From NCBI GenBank assembly GCA_910577155.1, contig CAJTMS010000041.1:1-19982 (forward strand): a stretch of DNA of 19,982 nucleotides, given 5' to 3'. Positions 8,948 to 16,256 of this stretch are shown here, piece after piece (position 1 is the stretch's first letter; every line of letters starts with the position of its first letter). The position numbers and the translations under genes are program-made. Source of the stretch: an uncultured Mailhella sp. GTDB taxonomy: Bacteria; Desulfobacterota; Desulfovibrionia; Desulfovibrionales; Desulfovibrionaceae. The notes below the pieces were generated by a model that searched no databases, had not been told where the DNA came from, and was given only the letters and a program-made list of their open reading frames with translations.

Positions 8948-9412
8948 TTAGAACACAGGGACAGGATTATATTCAGCAAAAGTAATACGATAAGCGCCGT
9001 CATCCTTTTGGGCTTGCACTGTAAACAGTTCACGTTCTGCAATAACTTCTATTCCGTCAGATCTTTTGCCCATGCGATAAACAACTCCGCTCAAATTCCA
9101 AACACCTTTACTGTAATAAACTTCTGCAGCGTCAATAAAAACCTGAGGAGATGCAGCCGGAATGGTTTCCAAAGCTATTCCTGCACTTCCTTCTGTTTTT
9201 ACTTGTTCCCGTTTTTCAGCATCATCCCATAATTGCCCTATGGCATTATAAATAAGAAGTCTGTCACCAATCAAAAGAGGTTCGGGCGGAATTTCATATT
9301 CAGGTGCACCTTCTTCCATCATTTCTTCTTCCGCATTTGCCACATGGGAGCTAAAAAGCAGCATAGCTCCCACTAACAACATAACCAGCCAATTTTGTTT
9401 GCATTTTTGCAT
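8948..9412 (-). CDS. Small exported protein, paralogue of downstream neighbour
   Basis: A 154-residue exported protein of unknown function. A clear signal peptide covers residues 1-27 (cleavage near ANA-E), and GAGAGG precedes the ATG by six bases. A short Glu/Pro-rich spacer (28-45) follows, then a helix DRLLIYNAIGQLWD (50-63) and a beta-rich C-terminus (about 95-154). Its last 51 residues align without gaps to the last 51 of the 8275-8928 product, sharing L..G...R, DG, F and G positions and the alternating hydrophobic pattern. It is the first gene of a two-gene unit, 105 bases below the end of the 9518-10420 gene. No catalytic residues or metal motifs are visible. Confidence 0.8.
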   Translation of the reverse strand: MQKCKQNWLVMLLVGAMLLFSSHVANAEEEMMEEGAPEYEIPPEPLLIGDRLLIYNAIGQLWDDAEKREQVKTEGSAGIALETIPAASPQVFIDAAEVYYSKGVWNLSGVVYRMGKRSDGIEVIAERELFTVQAQKDDGAYRITFAEYNPVPVF

Positions 9413-9517
9413 AATCAGCCTCTCACTGCAAAGTTATAAGGTTAATATTTCTATCGCTACCGATAATTTTTTGCTCATTTTTTACTTTGTAAACGCCATG
9501 ACCTGCCCAAAAAATTT

Positions 9518-10420
9518 TTAGAACATGGACGGAGGCAGATGGATTTGTGTAACAGGTTCACTCATCTCATCATTGGGTGAAAACTGTTCAAAGCCTGCAC
9601 TCACTACCAATGACCCGTCCTCTCCGCTAAAGCCCGGTGTCCAGCAGACTTCGTCCGCACAAACCATGAGATTGGGTACACCTTCAGGAATTAATGCTTT
9701 AAACAAACAGCTTTCCCTTTCCTTCAAAGAAATTTTGCTCAAAATTTCGCCCGGAGCTAAAGAATAATCTTCTTCATTAAGCACAGCCTTGCGGAATGTC
9801 AGGGTCAAATTTTCATTTGCCCGCAGCTGAAAGGAATTACAGCCATGTTCGTCAACACCGTCTTCAACATTTACTGTAACCATATTCATGAGTATCCGGT
9901 CAAAAACATTGTTGCCGTCTGCATCAATTTTTCTAAAGGAATCAAATGCACCCTGGGCAAATTCAGCAAAGATATCCTGATCTTCTATAGGGTAATGCAT
10001 GGAAAATTCACAAACTTCTTCCGGCGTATAATATCCTTTAATATGCAGGACATCATCACCCTTATAGCCGGACAGGGCAAACCAACCTTTTTCCTTATTG
10101 ATACGCTTCATAGACAACATATCAAATTTACCACATTCTTCCTGAACGCCTGCGTCAAAGTCCTTGCCCATAACGTCCCAGCCATGCGTTCCAAAGGCAC
10201 GGATTTCCATGCCCATTTTTGAATCAGCAATACGAATGCCGTCACCGTTGTCAGATTCTGTAATGGTAAAATTTCCCGGCATCCAACTCAGGGCAAAACC
10301 ATAGCGTTCATTTATGTATTGCCCAATGCCGGTCTCCATATTATTTTCCAGACTGGCAAATGCCTGCCCAACAAGTCCGCATAAAAGAAAGATGAAAACA
10401 AAAATCCATGCTTTTTTCAT
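9518..10420 (-). CDS. Exported protein with NGDG-type domain
   Basis: A 300-residue exported protein. The start is the ATG at 10420, behind AGGAGGGAAGAAGT; the frame open to 10480 would add 20 residues before the signal peptide. Residues 1-22 form the signal peptide (QAFA-S). The mature part opens with QYINERYGFALSWMPGNF and then SDNGDGIRI (DNGDG at 57-61). This tyrosine, GF, P, NGDG arrangement recurs at the start of many secreted bacterial proteins of unknown function, usually about 130 residues long, which fits about 30-170 here. The rest (about 175-300) is beta-rich and has two Cys near the end (VCADEVCWTP). Role unknown. It faces away from the 10733 gene across a 312-base gap that may hold both promoters. 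Confidence 0.8.
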   Translation of the reverse strand: MKKAWIFVFIFLLCGLVGQAFASLENNMETGIGQYINERYGFALSWMPGNFTITESDNGDGIRIADSKMGMEIRAFGTHGWDVMGKDFDAGVQEECGKFDMLSMKRINKEKGWFALSGYKGDDVLHIKGYYTPEEVCEFSMHYPIEDQDIFAEFAQGAFDSFRKIDADGNNVFDRILMNMVTVNVEDGVDEHGCNSFQLRANENLTLTFRKAVLNEEDYSLAPGEILSKISLKERESCLFKALIPEGVPNLMVCADEVCWTPGFSGEDGSLVVSAGFEQFSPNDEMSEPVTQIHLPPSMF

Positions 10421-10732
10421 ACTTCTTCCCTCCTGTATTCTTTTCAAATCCAAAACAAAAAAATTATTTTCATCATGCATAAAAACTATGCCGAAACTTT
10501 TCTTTTTTTGTTGTTATAACCATAGACGAGCTAAAAAAAGATTGCTATCACCTCAAGAATGAAAAACAGGAAATTAGTCTTTTCCTCCTTTTTCAATAAT
10601 CTTTTCCCTGCAAAACAGCTAAATTCACCCTGTGGATAATTGCCAAAAAATCCAGAATTTATCATAAGATAAAATAAGCAATAAAAACAAAACAGCTTTC
10701 GTTAACGAAAATAAACAAAAAAGGAAGCAGAT
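10421..10732. other. Divergent intergenic region, AT-rich
   Basis: 312 bases between divergently transcribed genes. It holds the perfect palindrome at 10697-10710 and AT-rich runs. A weak + strand promoter candidate is TTGCCA at 10640-10645 with TAAGAT at 10665-10670, but the spacing of 19 is long. For the - strand gene I see no convincing -35/-10 pair. No small gene is supported. Confidence 0.5.
10697..10710. promoter_or_regulatory. Perfect 14-bp palindrome, candidate operator
   Basis: TTTCGTTAACGAAA reads the same on both strands and lies 22 bases before the ATG at 10733, between any upstream promoter and the ribosome binding site AGGAAG. A dimeric repressor site is the simplest reading. 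The regulator is unknown and no second copy was seen in this window. Confidence 0.45.
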
Positions 10733-11611
10733 ATGAAAATTTTGAATTTTCTTCTCAGCCTTGGTTTATGCCTCAGTTTAATCCTTTTTGCAGGCGAAGG
10801 TCTTGCTTTGGCAAAGCTCCCCAAAAACTATTCAGAGTTTAAAACCCGTTATCAAACCGAGGGAAGAACCATTGAAGGGGCTTTCAAACTGCACATGGAA
10901 GCCATTTTCTGCTATATCGATCCAAAGACCCGTAAGGAAGCATCTAAAATGCTCCGCTATTCCATGCATCAGGCACAGCCCATTGAACAAAACAATAACC
11001 TTGCCATTTTCATCCGCCGTATGAAAGATCCGGAAACTAACTTTATTTTCAGAGGCGTTTGTGCCGGCACATCTGTCCAGAACAGCTATGCGATGGATCC
11101 TGATAACTTCAGCATTAATTTTGCCGGCTCCAAACAGCAGGAAGCAGATTACATCACCTTGTATGTACAGAACTCCGGAGCTGACAGCAGAACCCTTATC
11201 GGCATGCGAAATTATGACGGATTGTGGTACACTTTCAATAACTCTTCCCTCTATGTCATGGTACGGGAACCGCAAAGTATGAAAGACCAGAAAAGATTTT
11301 CCCATGATGCGGATTATGACGGAAAGCCTGTTCCTCCAAGGGAAAATAACAGCCCAAACGGATACGGACAGCCTGTGGACATCAATTCCCTGATGCCTGC
11401 TCCTCTTGGCAACACTTCTTCCGGGCAAAATTCTTCCCGTTCCAACAAGAATTATCATAACAATTATAACAACTATAATAACAATAATTACAACTATAAT
11501 AACAACAAGTACAACAATAACTATAACAATACTAATGACATTGTTGAAAAGACTCTTAACAAGGTAATAAACAGTTTACCAAGAACAAACAATCAATATA
11601 ACCGCTATTAA
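10733..11611 (+). CDS. Exported protein with Asn/Tyr-rich C-terminal tract
   Basis: A 292-residue exported protein. Residues 1-27 are a signal peptide (GLALA-K), and AGGAAG precedes the ATG. About 28-185 form one compact domain with recognisable phrases: GRTIEGAFKLHMEAIFCYID, NNLAIFIRRMKDPETN, GTSVQNSYAMDPDNF, NSGADSRTLIGMR and DGLWYTFNNSSLYV. I have an impression of a domain of unknown function found in clostridial and other gut bacteria but cannot name it safely. Residues about 190-237 are a Pro/Ser/Asn linker. Residues 238-268 are almost only Asn (20) and Tyr (7). The last 24 residues look like an amphipathic helix. The nucleoside hydrolase gene follows after 33 bases, so the two are co-transcribed; a shared role is possible but unsupported by motif. 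Confidence 0.8.
   Translation: MKILNFLLSLGLCLSLILFAGEGLALAKLPKNYSEFKTRYQTEGRTIEGAFKLHMEAIFCYIDPKTRKEASKMLRYSMHQAQPIEQNNNLAIFIRRMKDPETNFIFRGVCAGTSVQNSYAMDPDNFSINFAGSKQQEADYITLYVQNSGADSRTLIGMRNYDGLWYTFNNSSLYVMVREPQSMKDQKRFSHDADYDGKPVPPRENNSPNGYGQPVDINSLMPAPLGNTSSGQNSSRSNKNYHNNYNNYNNNNYNYNNNKYNNNYNNTNDIVEKTLNKVINSLPRTNNQYNRY
11444..11536 (+). repeat. Low-complexity AAY/TAY codon repeat
   Basis: Within the 10733-11611 gene, this stretch is built almost entirely of AAC, AAT, TAT and TAC codons. It encodes 31 residues, of which 20 are Asn and 7 Tyr, with irregular units such as NNYNNYNNNNYNY. The codon mixture shows it is not a pure microsatellite, so the amino acid composition may be selected. 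Confidence 0.85.
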
Positions 11612-11644
11612 CCAAATTTAATCAAGACCATAAAGGAGAGGCGT

Positions 11645-12742
11645 ATGAAAAAACTCACAACACTGCTCATAAGCTGTTTACTGGGTATGCTTACCCTGAG
11701 TCCTGTAAGCGCAAATGCAGCAGAAACAAAGGAAAAAGTTATCCTTGATACAGACATGGTAGAAATGTTTGATGACGGTGTTGCCCTGCTCATGCTGGCA
11801 AATTCCCCAAAAGTCGACCTTCTGGGCGTTACCTGCGTAACAGGCAACAGCTGGGTACAGCAAGGCGTTGCTTACAGCATACGCCAGCTGGAACTGCTCG
11901 GCAAAAAAAATATTCCTGTGTATGAAGGCATGCGTTATCCTATCCGTCCTCAGCGTCATGAACTTTTTGCCATGGAACGCCAGCAATTTGGCATGGGACA
12001 TGATTCATGGCTCGGTTCCCTTGACATTAAAGAACCTGTTTCATGGGGCGCTTTTTACCGCGAACAATATAAAACTGCCCCCACCTTGCAGCCCGAAAAA
12101 CAGCATGCAGTAAACTTTATTATTGACACTATCCGTGCCAATCCCAATGAAGTGACTATTGCTGCCATTGGTCCCTGCACCAACCTTGCTGCGGCTATCC
12201 GTATTGCCCCTGATATTATCCCACTTATTAAGCGCGTTATCTATATGGGCGGTGCATTTTTCCAACAGGGCAACGTAACGCCCGCTGCGGAATTTAACTG
12301 GTGGATTGACCCTGAAGCTACCCAAATGCTGGTACGGGCTCCTTTGAAAGAACAAATTGTTTTTGGACTTGATGTTTGTGAAAAGGTTGTTTTCCGCAAG
12401 GATCACTATGACCGATTAATGAAGAGTATTGGCAAAAACAGCCTGACAGATATGCTCCAAGGCACCTTTGTAGGGCAAATGTTCCAAAAAGACGCAAAAT
12501 TTACCCACTTTGTCTGGGACGTTCTTGTAGCGGCAGCTATTATTGACCCCACGATTATTACGGAAGAAAAGAATTGTGCTATTGATATCAATATTCAATA
12601 CGGTCTTTCCTACGGACAATCCCTCGCCTATCCTAAAAATGCTCCTGCCGGCTGCCAGCAGGCACGTATTATTACCAATGTTGATCAGGAACGTTTCTGG
12701 AATATGGTCAACGAAAAAGGATACTGGGCAATTTCAAAATAA
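11645..12742 (+). CDS. Exported nucleoside hydrolase, IAG-like
   Basis: A 365-residue member of the inosine/uridine-type nucleoside hydrolase family, which cleaves the N-glycosidic bond of ribonucleosides to base and ribose using a bound calcium ion. Residues 1-25 are a signal peptide, so it should act in the periplasm or outside. The N-terminal metal motif is DTD-x5-DD (D35, D37, D43, D44); AIGPCTNLAAAI and EFNWWIDPEA (216-225) are also family hallmarks. At the C-terminal metal site the family usually has His-Asp; here it is W291-D292. A Trp at that place is the mark of the purine-preferring IAG type described from Trypanosoma vivax, where it stacks on the base, so I expect purine nucleoside preference (inference). 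AGGAGA precedes the ATG. It is the second gene of a two-gene unit closed by the terminator at 12804-12843. Confidence 0.9.
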   Translation: MKKLTTLLISCLLGMLTLSPVSANAAETKEKVILDTDMVEMFDDGVALLMLANSPKVDLLGVTCVTGNSWVQQGVAYSIRQLELLGKKNIPVYEGMRYPIRPQRHELFAMERQQFGMGHDSWLGSLDIKEPVSWGAFYREQYKTAPTLQPEKQHAVNFIIDTIRANPNEVTIAAIGPCTNLAAAIRIAPDIIPLIKRVIYMGGAFFQQGNVTPAAEFNWWIDPEATQMLVRAPLKEQIVFGLDVCEKVVFRKDHYDRLMKSIGKNSLTDMLQGTFVGQMFQKDAKFTHFVWDVLVAAAIIDPTIITEEKNCAIDINIQYGLSYGQSLAYPKNAPAGCQQARIITNVDQERFWNMVNEKGYWAISK

Positions 12743-12803
12743 AGCAAACCCAAACTCGCTCGTTTAGACATGCGGCGAAAACAAAACCATAAATCCTTAA
12801 ACC

Positions 12804-12843
12804 AAACAAGGCAGTGAGTTTCCCTTCACTGCCCTGTTTTTTT
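12804..12843 (+). terminator. Intrinsic terminator after nucleoside hydrolase
   Basis: Stem GGCAGTGA (12810-12817) pairs perfectly with TCACTGCC (12826-12833) across an 8-base loop. Outer bases AAACA and TGTTT extend it past one mismatch, and seven T follow (12837-12843). It ends the 10733-12742 unit. Confidence 0.9.
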
Positions 12844-12844
12844 A

Positions 12845-12874
12845 CTGACGTCATCTTTTCTGACGGCATCTTTT
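12845..12874. repeat. Two adjacent 15-bp direct repeats
   Basis: CTGACGTCATCTTTT (12845-12859) is followed without a gap by CTGACGGCATCTTTT (12860-12874), one mismatch. It begins one base after the T-run of the preceding terminator. Probably a local slippage duplication. Confidence 0.7.
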
Positions 12875-13024
12875 TTGGCGTGCCAGCCCTGAAAATTTTT
12901 CTTAAAACTGCTGCGCCTAGAGCGGTTCCGGTTAATATCAGGAACTATAAAGTTTTCCCCTGAAACCCCTTTCAAAACGTTTTAACTTTTATAACAAAAA
13001 TTATGAATGTTATACGAAAATGCC

Positions 13025-13825
13025 CTAATCAATAACAATATTTCCCCAGTCAAAACTCTTGATTACTCCATTTTCCAAAACAAAGGAAAAACGCCGTACG
13101 GGTCTTTCTACTCCGTCTACCTTTTGATTTAAGTACCAACTATATTGATTTTTTTCTTCAAAGAAGCCCATTTCATCCCAGCCTGTGGCAATCATTTTTG
13201 CATTGAATTGCTTTAACCGGTTTTCATCCAATGTATCGCCTACTTTTAGACCGGCTATGGTATAATCCTTGTTTTCAACAGTAACGCCTATAATTGCGTC
13301 ATCCATGAGATAAAGTGTAAAACCCTTGTCAAATATCATTTTGGTATCAGCATAATGGGGGTCACCATCTGCTATGGCAGCGTTTTTGACCTTGTCATTT
13401 TGAATGCCCGCTTTATGCATGAATACTTTTTGGTTGCTCATAGGGAAAAATACATCGTATTCAAACTTTGCCTTAAAGCGTCCGTTTTCTGTCAGCGCAT
13501 CATCATTAAAAGCAATAAATTTTCCGTATACCCAGCCTTTATCACCCCATTCTGTTGAGACAAGCACCCATGGGTATTCTTCGCCTGTGTTTTTTTTATC
13601 TAAAAGGCAAACCTCTTCATTCTGATAAAGGGTTGTCAGCTTTTCTCCGTCAGAACCGGGCATATTGCGAACATTTACATCGCTGCCTGTGCTGTAGGCA
13701 GACAAGGGGTTGTCTGAGCTTACAGCGGGAAGTTCCTTTGTGCTTTGGGCAAAAGCGGTGGAAGAATAAAAAAACATTGCCAAAACAGGCAAAATAATAA
13801 AACAAATTTTTCGCATTATTTTCAT
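13025..13825 (-). CDS. Exported SH3-domain protein
   Basis: A 266-residue exported protein. The ATG at 13825 is chosen because AAAGGAGAGAACATT stands directly before it; the open frame to 13879 would add 18 residues ahead of the signal peptide. Residues 1-26 are the signal peptide (AFA-Q). About 45-105 form a typical bacterial SH3 domain: VNVRNMPGSDGEKL, then WVLVSTEWGDKGWVYGKFI. The rest (about 110-266) is an alpha+beta domain with a patch TIAGLKVGDTLDENRLKQF, a phrase that in other secreted proteins precedes a conserved beta-sheet, and a closing strand VIKSFDWGNIVID. SH3 domains of this class often bind peptidoglycan stem peptides, but no catalytic domain is present. It stands alone, divergent from the 14051 gene. 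Confidence 0.85.
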   Translation of the reverse strand: MKIMRKICFIILPVLAMFFYSSTAFAQSTKELPAVSSDNPLSAYSTGSDVNVRNMPGSDGEKLTTLYQNEEVCLLDKKNTGEEYPWVLVSTEWGDKGWVYGKFIAFNDDALTENGRFKAKFEYDVFFPMSNQKVFMHKAGIQNDKVKNAAIADGDPHYADTKMIFDKGFTLYLMDDAIIGVTVENKDYTIAGLKVGDTLDENRLKQFNAKMIATGWDEMGFFEEKNQYSWYLNQKVDGVERPVRRFSFVLENGVIKSFDWGNIVID

Positions 13826-13853
13826 AATGTTCTCTCCTTTTTGTTTTACAAAA

Positions 13854-13875
13854 ATAGAGCTGTTTACAACTCTAT
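13854..13875. promoter_or_regulatory. 22-bp imperfect dyad, candidate operator
   Basis: ATAGAG-C-TGT-TT-ACA-A-CTCTAT: symmetric except for one mismatched pair (13860/13869). It lies 29 bases upstream of the ATG of the divergent SH3-domain gene (start 13825), a normal place for an operator or a leader hairpin. No regulator is known. Confidence 0.4.
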
Positions 13876-14050
13876 GCATAATCTAAAACACAATTTAAAA
13901 AAATTTACTTCATTCTAAGGATTAATTTTCCTTTTTTTCTTTGATAATTCAGGGAAATCATTACAGGGATGATTATTTATTCTCTTTTTTGGGCTATTAA
14001 AAATTACTGACAACTATAAAATATGAATAAAAAGCCCCCAGGGAGGAAAC

Positions 14051-16027
14051 ATGAAACAATTGCAAAATACATTGTTATGGCTTTTGGCTTTTATTTTTTT
14101 CCTTTGCAGTGCGGATGCTGCGGAGGCTGAAGAACGTATTCTTGCCTATGCTGTTTCTGCCAGACTGGAGCAAGATGCCTCTCTTGTGGTGACAGAACGG
14201 ATTACTGTCAATATTGAACTGGACGCTATCCAGCACGGTATTTACAGAATGTATCCTGTCAGGGAACGTGTGGGAGAAGACGGACTGCGTCATTATGACT
14301 TTAAGGTGCTTTCTGTAGCTCTGGACGGCAATCCTGTACTTTATACGGAAAGTGAGCAGGCTTTTACTGTTGGTATTGCCATTGGTGATCCCAAAAAAAT
14401 GGCGCCGCTCGGCAGGCATACCTATGAACTTGTTTACAGAACCGCCGGTCATGTTCGCTTTTTGGAAGACCATGACGAAATTTATTATAATGTGACCGGC
14501 AATTTTTGGAAATTTCCCATTGACCATGCCACATTTACCTTGGAGCTTCCCGATAATGCAGCCCCCATTTTGACCAAGGCATATACGGGCGAACGGGGCA
14601 TGAACGGCACAGATTATCAAATGACAGGCTCCTCTTCCTTTGAAACAACACGCCCGCTTAAAATTGGAGAAGGACTTACTGTTGTTGTGGGCTGGGAAAA
14701 AGGGCTTATCAGTCAGCCTTCGCAAACGTTTGCCAATTTTATGGGAGATAACAGACTTCTTGTCTTGTTTGGCATTGTGCTTGTGCAAATGTTTACGTTC
14801 CTGCTTCTGCGATTTGTCTGGACGTACCGCAGAAAGAATACGGTCATACCGCTTTTTTCTGCACCTGACGGTATGACACCCGGTGCCGCAGCCTGCCTCA
14901 AAAAACGTAATTTTCCGGGGCAGTTTCTCCAGGCAGATATCTTGTGGGCAGCGGTCAACGGCTATCTGCGTATGTCACTGCAGGATAAAAAAACTATTAT
15001 CCTTACCAAAACAAATCCCGACCTTAAAAAGCGTTCCCGTCCTCTTGCGGATTGGATACAGCAGCGCATGAATGACATTATCTGTTCCCTGTTCACTGCT
15101 GATGCTCCTGCTGTTATTGATATGCGTAAAGACAAAAAAGAAAAATCATTCGTCCTCATTGACAGTTATTTTATGCTCAAAAAAAGTTATGAGGAAAAAC
15201 TGAAAGGCATGTGGAAACGTTCGCGGCTGCCCGGCATACTGAGTGCCGCACTGGGACTGGGGCTGCTTTATCTTGCTATGGATAAAGGCATTTATCATCC
15301 CGGTTTAATTATGGATTATTATTATTCCGCAGATACAATGCTGTTTGTTCAGGGTGGTATTATCGGCTTGATACTTTTATTTGGCTACGGCATCAAAAAA
15401 TCCCTTGCCTTGTTCAGCTGTTTGCGGCGTGCAGTGGGCATTGGGGGGGCTGTTATCATGATTTTTCTGCTCATGGTTGCCTTGATAGTCCTTGTTGTGG
15501 GTGATATGGGGTTCTGCGTAGGTTTTTCTGCTATTATTCTGGCTGCTGCATGGGCTGTCTGCCAATCCTGTGCAAGGCTTTCTGATAAGGGCAGCAAATT
15601 GGACGCCAAAATTCGCGGGCTTGAAATGTATATCCGCACTGCTGAAAAAGACAGACTTGCAAAAATCAATGCCCCTGAAGATACACTGGAAAAATATGAA
15701 GAAATACTCCCTTATGCCTGTGCGCTCGGCTGTGCTGACGCATGGCAGAAAAGGTTTGAGCCACTGCTGAGACATTTGGATTATATTCCTGATTGGATTG
15801 ATGATGAAGAGCTAAATACCCTCAACATAGCCACCTATACCACGGTTATACGCACACTGAGCATGCCTTCAGAACTGAGCAAAACTCTAAACGCAGCCGC
15901 ATCCGAATATACTCGCGCTACATCAGGATTTTTCAGCGGCAGCAGTTCAGGTACAAGTTCTGACTCCGGCTACTCTGGCGGTTCGTCAGGCGGAGGTTCC
16001 GGCGGAGGTGGAGGCGGCGGCTGGTAA
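14051..16027 (+). CDS. DUF2207-type membrane protein with Gly-rich tail
   Basis: A 658-residue protein matching the layout of DUF2207 predicted membrane proteins. Order: signal peptide (1-23); extracytoplasmic beta domain (about 27-215) with the usual ITVNIELDAIQHGIYRMYPV, where the GIYR-P phrase is a family hallmark; membrane helix (about 235-256); cytoplasmic segment with TPGAAACLKKRNF and QADILWAAVNGYLRMS, which resembles the winged-helix-like region of the family; a cluster of helices (about 391-410, 430-449 and 461-510); a further soluble region; and a 33-residue Gly/Ser tail from about 626 ending in Trp658. The tail is typical of the family. Biochemical function is unknown; envelope roles have been suggested. 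GGGAGGAAAC precedes the ATG. TATAAA about 30 bases upstream may be a -10, without a clear -35. Confidence 0.9.
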   Translation: MKQLQNTLLWLLAFIFFLCSADAAEAEERILAYAVSARLEQDASLVVTERITVNIELDAIQHGIYRMYPVRERVGEDGLRHYDFKVLSVALDGNPVLYTESEQAFTVGIAIGDPKKMAPLGRHTYELVYRTAGHVRFLEDHDEIYYNVTGNFWKFPIDHATFTLELPDNAAPILTKAYTGERGMNGTDYQMTGSSSFETTRPLKIGEGLTVVVGWEKGLISQPSQTFANFMGDNRLLVLFGIVLVQMFTFLLLRFVWTYRRKNTVIPLFSAPDGMTPGAAACLKKRNFPGQFLQADILWAAVNGYLRMSLQDKKTIILTKTNPDLKKRSRPLADWIQQRMNDIICSLFTADAPAVIDMRKDKKEKSFVLIDSYFMLKKSYEEKLKGMWKRSRLPGILSAALGLGLLYLAMDKGIYHPGLIMDYYYSADTMLFVQGGIIGLILLFGYGIKKSLALFSCLRRAVGIGGAVIMIFLLMVALIVLVVGDMGFCVGFSAIILAAAWAVCQSCARLSDKGSKLDAKIRGLEMYIRTAEKDRLAKINAPEDTLEKYEEILPYACALGCADAWQKRFEPLLRHLDYIPDWIDDEELNTLNIATYTTVIRTLSMPSELSKTLNAAASEYTRATSGFFSGSSSGTSSDSGYSGGSSGGGSGGGGGGGW

Positions 16028-16079
16028 TCATTATCAGCAATGAGAGCGTGTTCGGAAAATATAAAGAATTATTTTTTCT

Positions 16080-16100
16080 TGGGGGAAATGATTTCCCCCA
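16080..16100. other. GC-rich hairpin without T-run
   Basis: TGGGGGAAA (16080-16088), loop TGA, TTTCCCCCA (16092-16100): a perfect 9-bp stem 53 bases after the DUF2207 stop. No T-run follows on either strand, so it is not a standard intrinsic terminator. It may be an mRNA-stabilising 3' end or part of a repeat. Confidence 0.6.
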
Positions 16101-16113
16101 TACCCCCTCATCG

Positions 16114-16138
16114 CTTGTTTTTATTTCATAAAAACAAG
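16114..16138. other. AT-rich 10-bp hairpin
   Basis: CTTGTTTTTA (16114-16123), loop TTTCA, TAAAAACAAG (16129-16138): a perfect 10-bp stem. It stands 13 bases after the preceding GC-rich hairpin, so both would form in one transcript leaving the DUF2207 gene. The T-run is inside the stem rather than behind it. Confidence 0.6.
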
Positions 16139-16256
16139 AAGTTATACTTTGTAAGTGAAAGAATAAAATTTATTTTTCTATTTTCTATAACAGAGCGGTA
16201 ACATTTGTCTGGAGTATCACTCATTATTTTCACAATACAGCTATACGGAGATGAAT

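Noticed and set aside
9452..9471. Hairpin TATCG/CGATA followed by six T on the + strand
   Set aside because: The stem is only 5 bp and no + strand gene ends nearby; on the - strand, where genes run, there is no T-run.
10832..11458. 208-codon open frame on the - strand
   Set aside because: It is antisense to the Asn/Tyr-rich protein gene, which has a signal peptide and a good ribosome binding site.
12990..13014. Inverted repeat TATAACA/TGTTATA after the SH3-domain gene
   Set aside because: Considered as the - strand terminator, but the stem is 7 AT-rich pairs with an 11-base loop and no T-run follows.
14075..14788. 237-codon open frame on the - strand
   Set aside because: It lies wholly inside the DUF2207 gene, has no ribosome binding site or protein-like composition, and the + strand product is a recognised family.
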